19,475 nt of DNA from CAZVWQ01 sp964631275 (GTDB lineage: Bacteria > Patescibacteriota > JACMRA01), in assembly GCA_964631275.1 (NCBI GenBank), contig CAZVWQ010000025.1, positions 1 to 19,475 of the forward strand, read 5' to 3'. A program made the position numbers and the translations under genes. Shown here one piece after another: positions 14,150 to 19,475 of this stretch; the first letter of the stretch is position 1; the number at the start of each line of letters is the position of its first letter. The notes beneath the pieces are model-generated. The model saw only the letters and a program-made list of their open reading frames with translations. It was not told where the DNA came from and did not search any database.

Positions 14150-15399
14150 TTACTCAGATGTGGAGGGGTCGGTTTCCACACCTAAACCATTAAAAATAGC
14201 TTTTACTTCTATAGCTGTAAGCCAGGCATTATAATTACCAAAAGGGTCAGAAGGTTGAGCAAAAGTGATATCTTCTAACTTTAGGTTATACTTTCCGCCA
14301 AGCACGGCTTCGATTTGTTCTGGGGTTAGGGTAATTATCTGGCTACCACTTAGATATTTATTATCAGCTCCAAATATACCTGGGTTTAAACCGTCTACCT
14401 TAGCTAAAAGCAAGCCTTGTTGAAGTGTGTCTCTATCTGGATTAAGCCCTGTTTGCTCTAGTGCTATGATTGTTTCCTTGGGTATGTCTACTATGCGATC
14501 ACCTTTAAGACCTTTACTGCTATTATATTCACTACCTGGGCCGAAGGCACCTGTATCTGCAACTACGGCCACAAAACCAATTTTCTGACCTGCTGAATTT
14601 TCAAAAATTACTAGAATGGGTGAGCCGTAAGCATTATATTTTTTCTCTAGATAATCTCTTCCAGGGTAGAGTAGTATTATAAATCTAGCAATAGCTATAT
14701 CTCCAGTCTGAACTAAGCCGCCGATCATATCATCTTTAGGTCCTTCTATCCCACCTTCTCCAGGTCTATATTCAGTAACTACAAATTTTTCTTCTGCAAG
14801 TTTTTCTCCTATTTCAAAATCTATTTGATCATAAGCATAAGCCAAAAGTAAATCAATTTGTTGCTGACTCATTTTTTCCGAGATTCTAAGGTGCTGGCCG
14901 TCTGGGAGCCTGAGTGTGACTGGATAGCTTAGAGTAGCTAGTTTTTGTGCAGCTACTTTTCTATCCAAACCTACTAAAGACTGAATACCTAAAACAAAAT
15001 CTAATTTATTTTGGAGGGCGATGGTTAGTAATTCTGGATTGTCTACCATTTCTTGGGTGATTTCTAGGGTTAAGTATCGAATTATAAATTTAATAACGTC
15101 ACTTTCAGATAAAGGTAAGATAATAACGTCTCCAGCTGAGAGGTTGTCTGGAATTTGTATTTGATCCCTCTGTAAAAAATCCGAGACGCTGAATATTTTT
15201 TGGTCGTTTTCCTTAGCTGACTTTATAATCTGCTGGCTTACAGAGGTTAGCTGTGATAATTCTGTGGTTGGTGTCTTTTCTGGTATTATAGTCTCTATCT
15301 GACCAGGAGAGGTTTTTATGCAAGCACTGATTATTAAAGCAAGGACACTGATTGGAGTTAACCTTATTATTAATTCTAACGGTTTTTTCCCCCTTCCAT
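14150..15399 (-). CDS. Predicted lipoprotein of unknown function, probable frameshift near the start
   Basis: An in-frame ATG exists only at 15049 (299 residues), but the same frame stays open upstream to about 15395 and encodes a lipoprotein signal: basic KKP, hydrophobic ELIIRLTPISVLALIIS, then AC with the Cys codon at 15320-15322 (lipobox ISAC). No ATG, GTG or TTG is available in that frame. An ATG at 15397-15399 would join it if one base were added in the run of five G and six A (15383-15393). I therefore annotate the whole unit, about 416 residues, as one gene with a one-base frameshift, real or a sequencing error. The mature part begins with a polar linker and continues with no domain I recognise; notable words are GDVIILPLSESDVIKF, YRPGEGGIEGPKDD and VVADTGAFGPGSEYN. 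It looks more GC-rich than its neighbours, a hint of transfer. Likely anchored on the outer face of the cytoplasmic membrane. Confidence 0.6.
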
Positions 15400-15409
15400 G
15401 TTAATCTCT

Positions 15410-15433
15410 AAAGTATTTTATAAACAATACTTT
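15410..15433 (-). promoter_or_regulatory. 8-bp inverted repeat upstream of the lipoprotein gene
   Basis: AAAGTATT (15410-15417) and AATACTTT (15426-15433) are perfect inverted repeats separated by eight bases, 11 nt before the proposed ATG at 15399. The spacer contains a TATAAA-like word as read on the plus strand and TTTATAA on the minus. It could be an operator over the promoter or a leader hairpin. No partner protein is known. Confidence 0.3.
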
Positions 15434-15518
15434 TAGCTTAGCATAAAACTTGGATTTTGTATAATTTTTGTATAAGGAGTTATAAATATTTTTAAATTAC
15501 CTGAATTTTTTAAGAAAT

Positions 15519-15607
15519 AATCATGTCTTAAAATCTATTTTTACTGTTGATTAATATCCATTTATGGGGTCAAAGTTTTGTAAATCTGAGTTATGGGACA
15601 AGACTAA
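15519..15607 (+). repeat. 89-bp small element, copy B
   Basis: Same length and orientation as copy A at 13957-14045, 75 of 89 positions identical. In this copy the end repeat GTCTT is exact (ATGTCTT left, AAGACTA right). The internal stem is kept by G-U pairs: GTTTT (15575-15579) opposite GGGAC (15595-15599), against GTCCT/AGGAC in copy A. It lies between the lipoprotein gene and a broken surface-protein-like frame. Confidence 0.65.
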
Positions 15608-15743
15608 CGAAGAAATATACAAATTAACATATGTACAGTCAATTCAAATGAAGAGGGCTGGTACTTATAATTTTTTTGTTATAGATAACTATTCTAATCT
15701 CTCAGGTCAAGTTTCTGTAAAAGAAATGTCTGATATTATATAA
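15564..15743 (+). pseudogene. Fragment of a surface-protein Ig-like module (broken)
   Basis: A 59-codon frame whose ATG lies inside copy B of the 89-bp element. After an unrecognised start it reads IQMKRAGTYNFFVIDNYSNLSGQVSV, which resembles the last strands of bacterial Ig-like surface modules (AGTYTFTVTD...SNLSGS.TV). It then stops at TAA. A different frame (15734-16012) continues directly after it, so the two may be parts of one former gene split by a frameshift. Expression is doubtful. Confidence 0.4.
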
Positions 15744-16012
15744 AGGCGAGAATATATCAACTCAAAATCTACTTAACAATCTATCTTATACACCTCTCCA
15801 AATCCGAAATAGACCAAAACCGTCAACGAATCCAACAAGAACAAGCCGAAGAAAACAGATTACAAAACACTCCAATAGAAGAACTTAGAAGAGACTACAT
15901 ATTTATAACTGGACAGCAATTAACCCAAGAGCAAATAAATGCCATGCCACCAGAAATACTACAGGCTTATGATTATGTAGTAACTATACCTTTTGGCAAA
16001 TCATTACGGTAA
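15734..16012 (+). pseudogene. Orphan C-terminal reading frame with Gln/Glu-rich helix
   Basis: This frame is open from after TGA (15731-15733) to TAA (16010-16012) and has no ATG, GTG or TTG before its coding-like part. It encodes a hydrophobic, Ile/Tyr/Leu-rich start, a predicted charged helix (SEIDQNRQRIQQEQAEENRL), then TPIEELRRDY, LTQEQINAMPPEILQAYDY and TIPFGKSLR. The composition looks like genuine protein, but I do not recognise a family. The last codons run into dispersed repeat R copy 2, and the related copy 1 before sufB keeps an IPFG-like remnant, so this may be the tail of a lost repetitive or mobile gene. Confidence 0.4.
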
Positions 16013-16099
16013 TCATCCGTTAAGAATTTATTTTAAATAAAAGGTTTATTTGCTTATGGAGAGCTAAATTTAGGACAATAGCAAAGGGATTAGAGTATG
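15986..16099 (+). repeat. Dispersed repeat R, copy 2 (3' side of pheT)
   Basis: Aligns with 4577-4690 over about 114 bp with a few one-base gaps. From 16036 it also aligns with the minus-strand copy at 18926-18990 over about 64 bp (shared words AATAAAAG, TTTATTTGCTTATG and AGAG.TAAATTT). It begins within the last codons of the orphan frame and ends 57 bp from the pheT stop. Confidence 0.65.
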
Positions 16100-16155
16100 A
16101 TTTTAAGATTTAAAAATGTAAATTTTGAAAATAAATTGAAGTATATAAGTTTATT

Positions 16156-18747
16156 TTATCTCTGTTCAAACAAACCAAAAGCTTTAATTTCTGCAAAAGT
16201 ATTCTCCTCCCAGATTTGTATTTCTTGGCTATTCAGGGTTTTAGTATAACTCATGAATTCTACTTCGAAATTAATAATATCTTTCCCATTTTCATTTAAC
16301 CTCTCAATAGGCATCACAAAAATCTTTGTTTCTTTTAGTTTAGAATTTTGGATTTTAGTTTTTACTTTTTGCCATTTAAGATCTGTATTTACAAAAAATG
16401 AATAAGATCTTCTGATAATTGAATATTCAGTTTCATCAAAGTATAGCGGGTTGCAGTCAAATTTTAATTTTGGGTCAACTTGTAAATGCAAATACCAAGC
16501 TTTTTTGGCCAAGGGAAGGTCAAAATCTTTTTTTATAGAGTTTTTGATTTCAACTAACTCAATCTGTGTAAATTCATATTTTTGAATATCTTTATCATAA
16601 TCTATAGTTTCTGAAGTGTTACCAAGTATTTTATAAATTACAGATTTACCTAAGTTTTGCCATTCAGATTGAGACTCTTCTGGTTCGATTTGCAATTTTA
16701 GATTTTTTACCAAATTATAAATAAAACTAGTCAAAATATAAGGATCATCATCAATCATAACCAAATCAAAATGCTTATTTTCTTGAACTTTATTATTTTT
16801 GGGATTAAGGATATAAACATTATTAGTCTCGAATAATCTAAGATTTTTATGTCCCATTTTTAGGTTTTTCACAGCAGCTTTAAAAAGATTGCTAAATAAA
16901 CTATCTTGTAAAAAATTTTCATCCTGCCTTTGTGAGCTAATTGCTTCTAGAGCTATTTCATTTCTTTGATTAGTTAAATAACTAAAAAGTTTATGTTTGT
17001 TAATAAAAGGCCTGCTGACAATTTCGTTAAAATTATATTGAGTAGCTAATTCTTTTATGCTAAAAAATAAATCATAGTGATTCTTTAGTTTGCTTTGGCT
17101 ATAATTAATTAAATATTGATTTTGCAAGTTATTTAGACCATACAGTCTAGCCACCTCAAATACTAAATCTTCCTGAGACTCTAAATTATTATAAAAAACA
17201 TTAGCATAAAAATTTTCTAGATTTAATTTTCCTACTAGATTTAGTTTATTTTCAATTTGTGCTTGCCAATAACTTAAAGGTCTGTTATCAAGACGGCTGA
17301 CTATGTAGTCAAAGTCTACTTTGATTATCGAATTTGTTTCTAAATCTTCTAAAAATCTGCGTAGATTACCAGGGAAAAATATTTTTTTAGGAGCTAGGTC
17401 ATATTTTTTTTGGATTTTTTTGGAAGTCCAGTAAGCTACAACTTTTAAACTAAAATCAATTTTGTATTTTTCTAAAATTTCTAAAAATCTCTCTAACCAA
17501 ATAAATTGGAGAGCTATTTTTACACCACTATTCCAAAATCGACTACCATCGCTACGGTAACCAAGCTTAAAACTAGCTTGTGAAGTTCGCTCTTTAATAA
17601 AGGAAGCTACTTCAATCAAAATTCTTTGACTTTGGTACTCAACTTTAGTACTTTGACCTCCGCTAATTCCAGGAATAGTTAAGATTTGATCTTGACCTTC
17701 AACTTGTTGGTTAATAGTTTCCAGTCCTTGAGGTATGACTGTGTTTTTTAGCTGTCCTAAACCCTCAAAATTAGCTGGTTTAGTTAATTTCTTAATATTC
17801 CATTTTAATTTTTTAGAGTTTTTATTAGCTGTTATAACTTTATCCAAATCAAAAAAATGACTAGGCTGACCTATGTCTCGAAGCAAATAATTAGACAAAT
17901 CTACACTAGAGCCAATAATATTTTGTTCAATCAAAAACATTCTTTTGAGAATTTGATAAGGGCAGTCAAATTTTTTATTGAGATCTAATTCATAAAGTCC
18001 AAAAGTATTACTAAAACCTGTGTCATCAGTAAATTCTAAATCTATTTGACTTTGGCTTTGACTTTCTATTAAATATTTATAGAGTAAGTTTTTTTTGCTA
18101 AAATTATCCCAAAAAAGCAACTTTTTAGCTACTGGAGTTAGTAAATTATGATCACCCAAAACTCCAGCCAGCTCAAAAGCCAAACCTAAATGACTAGAGC
18201 AATAAGAATATTTATCAGCTAAGTATTTAATATCATAAATAATCTCTTCAGTAAAATATTCAGGTAAGATTTCAGCTATTGGCTTACCCAAGCAGTCTAA
18301 AATTTCAAGTTTTTTTTTGGTTAAAAGTTCATTTAATTGCCATAATCCATGACTCATGCCAGTTTCTAGCATAATTTCGCTTTGGCCTAAACACATCCCC
18401 TGACTCTTTTCTCCTCGCATTATTTTTTCAGTGATTACCATGCCAGGAAGACTAGCTCCTACAAGGGCTACTGGGCAAATCAAACCATCAACTGCATTAG
18501 GAGCAGCAGACACAATTTGGATTTTTTTGTTCCCTAAATCTACATCAAAAACTTTTAATCTGTCAGCATTAGGATGTTGTCTAAGATTCGTAATTTTACC
18601 AATTACTACTTTTTTATGAAAAAAATCTCTAACTTTCCAAGAATCTTCAACCTCTCCAGACTTGGTAGAAATAAGTTGTAAAAGTTCAACCTCGGATACT
18701 TTATCCAAATTAATATAATCTTCTAACCAGGATCTTAAATACAACAT
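16156..18747 (-). CDS. pheT: Phenylalanine-tRNA ligase beta subunit
   Basis: PheT with PheS forms the heterotetramer that charges tRNA-Phe in the cytoplasm; the beta subunit carries tRNA-binding and editing domains. The 863-residue product starts MLYLRSWLEDYI, followed by the EMAP/OB-fold tRNA-binding domain (about 47-150, with HPNADRL at 58-64 and PVALVGASLPG). The B3/B4 editing region contains DIGQPSHFFDLDKV (291-304) and IPGISGGQSTKV (358-369), then the LGYRSDGSRFWNSGV segment and B5-like and catalytic-like regions. The C-terminal stretch (about 775-863) fits a diverged FDX-ACB domain. It is about 60 residues longer than usual and diverged in its second half. pheS, normally directly upstream, is not there; an IS5-like fragment is. 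The ATG at 18747 matches the family start and has no Shine-Dalgarno motif. The stop is TAA. Its substrate tRNA-Phe is encoded at 3613-3687. Confidence 0.93.
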   Translation of the reverse strand: MLYLRSWLEDYINLDKVSEVELLQLISTKSGEVEDSWKVRDFFHKKVVIGKITNLRQHPNADRLKVFDVDLGNKKIQIVSAAPNAVDGLICPVALVGASLPGMVITEKIMRGEKSQGMCLGQSEIMLETGMSHGLWQLNELLTKKKLEILDCLGKPIAEILPEYFTEEIIYDIKYLADKYSYCSSHLGLAFELAGVLGDHNLLTPVAKKLLFWDNFSKKNLLYKYLIESQSQSQIDLEFTDDTGFSNTFGLYELDLNKKFDCPYQILKRMFLIEQNIIGSSVDLSNYLLRDIGQPSHFFDLDKVITANKNSKKLKWNIKKLTKPANFEGLGQLKNTVIPQGLETINQQVEGQDQILTIPGISGGQSTKVEYQSQRILIEVASFIKERTSQASFKLGYRSDGSRFWNSGVKIALQFIWLERFLEILEKYKIDFSLKVVAYWTSKKIQKKYDLAPKKIFFPGNLRRFLEDLETNSIIKVDFDYIVSRLDNRPLSYWQAQIENKLNLVGKLNLENFYANVFYNNLESQEDLVFEVARLYGLNNLQNQYLINYSQSKLKNHYDLFFSIKELATQYNFNEIVSRPFINKHKLFSYLTNQRNEIALEAISSQRQDENFLQDSLFSNLFKAAVKNLKMGHKNLRLFETNNVYILNPKNNKVQENKHFDLVMIDDDPYILTSFIYNLVKNLKLQIEPEESQSEWQNLGKSVIYKILGNTSETIDYDKDIQKYEFTQIELVEIKNSIKKDFDLPLAKKAWYLHLQVDPKLKFDCNPLYFDETEYSIIRRSYSFFVNTDLKWQKVKTKIQNSKLKETKIFVMPIERLNENGKDIINFEVEFMSYTKTLNSQEIQIWEENTFAEIKAFGLFEQR

Positions 18748-18925
18748 AATTAAATTAATAAAAATTTAGGAATCTTCCTATCACAAAACTATTTCTGTAA
18801 TTAAAAATCTCTATTTATTAGCTCTGAAATTTGCAAACTTGAGTTTTTAGGCAAATAATAATAGATAAACAAGCTTCCAGTTCTAGTTTTGTCAACCTAT
18901 ATACACCAAACCACATAATAAGTAG
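18748..18925. other. Spacer upstream of pheT
   Basis: About 180 bp, A/T-rich and without ORFs, between pheT and repeat R copy 3. It must contain the pheT promoter unless transcription reads through from the IS5-like side. I see no clear -35/-10 pair. Confidence 0.35.
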
Positions 18926-18990
18926 ATATATGCAATCCATTTATCTACTAACCAAAATTTAACTCTTCATAAGCAAATAAATCTTTTATT
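18926..18990 (-). repeat. Dispersed repeat R, copy 3 (partial, at the end of the IS5-like fragment)
   Basis: Read on the minus strand it aligns base for base with 16036-16099 and, with one gap, 4629-4690, for about 64 bp. The earlier 50 bp of the other copies is replaced here by IS5-like transposase sequence. The junction lies within the KGNKRF codons of that transposase, so either the repeat derives from the element or the element is broken at it. Confidence 0.55.
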
Positions 18991-19360
18991 GCCTTTAATC
19001 TTTTTATGTCCATCTAGACCTTTAATACCTAAAGTCTGTAAATCTGTCCCTCTAGCAGATTGAGAATCAGTAACTAGAATGTACATAGGTAAATAACTAT
19101 GCCTATTATTAATTCTTTTTAATTTCTGCTTAGTTAACTTAAAATTTAACTTAAACAAAATTTTATCTAAATATTTACCATATACTAATTTACGATAATA
19201 TTTATACACACTATGCCAATTAGGAAAATCACTTGGAATATTTTTCCAAGTACAACCATTAACTAACACATACAGCATAGCATTAAACAAATCATATTCT
19301 GAATACTTCCTTTGGAGGTTTTTTCTTGAAGTATGACCCTTCTCATCCTAATTTTGACAT
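18967..19360 (-). pseudogene. Truncated IS5-like transposase fragment
   Basis: The frame open on the minus strand from 19347 encodes GHTSRKNLQRKYSEYDLFNAMLYVLVNGCTWKNIPSDFPNWHSVYKYYRKL, the N-terminal half of IS5-family transposases (RKYSD...LNA.LYVLRTGC.W..LP.DFP.W.TVY.Y.R). It continues to VTDSQSARG and GLDGHKKIKGNKRF (family DSQSVK...GYDGGKK+KGRKRH), so the first catalytic Asp is present. It then stops at TGA (18967-18969) where the rest of the DDE domain should follow. A likely original ATG (19358-19360, MSKLG) is in another frame, so the start is also shifted; the longest start-codon frame begins at TTG 19290. Nonfunctional remnant, with no terminal repeats identified. Confidence 0.7.
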
Positions 19361-19475
19361 AAATTGATTGTAAGATCAAAAGATTTTTTTTTATATAAAA
19401 AATATACTAACCCGTTAACTACCCTTACACCCCCAAAGTTTTAACTAGTATCAAGTAAATACCATAAATACTTGA

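Noticed and set aside
14530..14620. Possible double-psi barrel (3D/RlpA-like) pattern in the lipoprotein (VVADTGAFGPG ... DRIVDIP)
   Set aside because: The likeness is short and lacks the family's conserved spacing, so I did not assign a function.
18967..18969. TGA of the IS5-like fragment aligning with TGG in repeat R copy 2, suggesting UGA read as Trp
   Set aside because: Reading through gives no IS5-like sequence, and all intact genes lack in-frame TGA, so a reassigned code is not supported.

Overview
The window is a low-GC bacterial chromosome segment. Well-conserved housekeeping genes are separated by unusually long, very A/T-rich spacers, with several decayed insertion sequences among them. 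Start sites mostly lack a Shine-Dalgarno motif, and all nine intact or near-intact genes stop with TAA or TAG. The divergent L34 and RnpA, the cell-surface subtilase with Ig/cadherin-like repeats, and single pathway genes without their usual partners (sufB without sufC/sufD, proB without proA) suggest a Patescibacteria/CPR-type or other poorly sampled lineage. That placement is inference; no rRNA is present to fix it.

Left part, minus strand: an internally deleted IS1-like insA (269-485), RNase J (618-2594), a 1-kb spacer, then tRNA-Phe(GAA), rnpA and rpmH (3613-4186), read in the order rpmH, rnpA, tRNA-Phe. The rpmH stop and rnpA start share one base. The last 10 nt of rnpA, including its stop codon, are the first 10 nt of the tRNA. 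RNase P, whose protein subunit is RnpA, should therefore cut its own message just before the stop codon when it matures this tRNA.

Middle part, plus strand: sufB (Fe-S scaffold), proB (glutamate 5-kinase), radA (branch-migration ATPase) and a 1308-residue secreted or anchored S8 protease. The protease gene carries an apparently identical 853-bp direct repeat that encodes two copies of a calcium-binding-type Ig/cadherin module.

Right part: an IS481-like remnant (about 13478-14138) that has lost its catalytic core and holds two nested insertions, a GC-rich 48-nt in-frame one and an 89-bp element. A second copy of the 89-bp element lies at 15519-15607. Between the copies, on the minus strand, is a lipoprotein gene of unknown function with a probable one-base frameshift behind its start. 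After it come broken surface-protein-like reading frames, pheT (Phe-tRNA synthetase beta) and a truncated IS5-like transposase. Three copies of a dispersed repeat lie just before sufB, just beyond the 3' end of pheT, and at the broken end of the IS5-like fragment. A different intergenic repeat occurs before tRNA-Phe and before radA.

Functional links inside the window: tRNA-Phe and PheT work in phenylalanine decoding, RNase J and RnpA in RNA processing. The remaining genes look like ordinary neighbours, not a dedicated pathway. The most notable unexplained structures are the rnpA/tRNA overlap and the nested small repeats.
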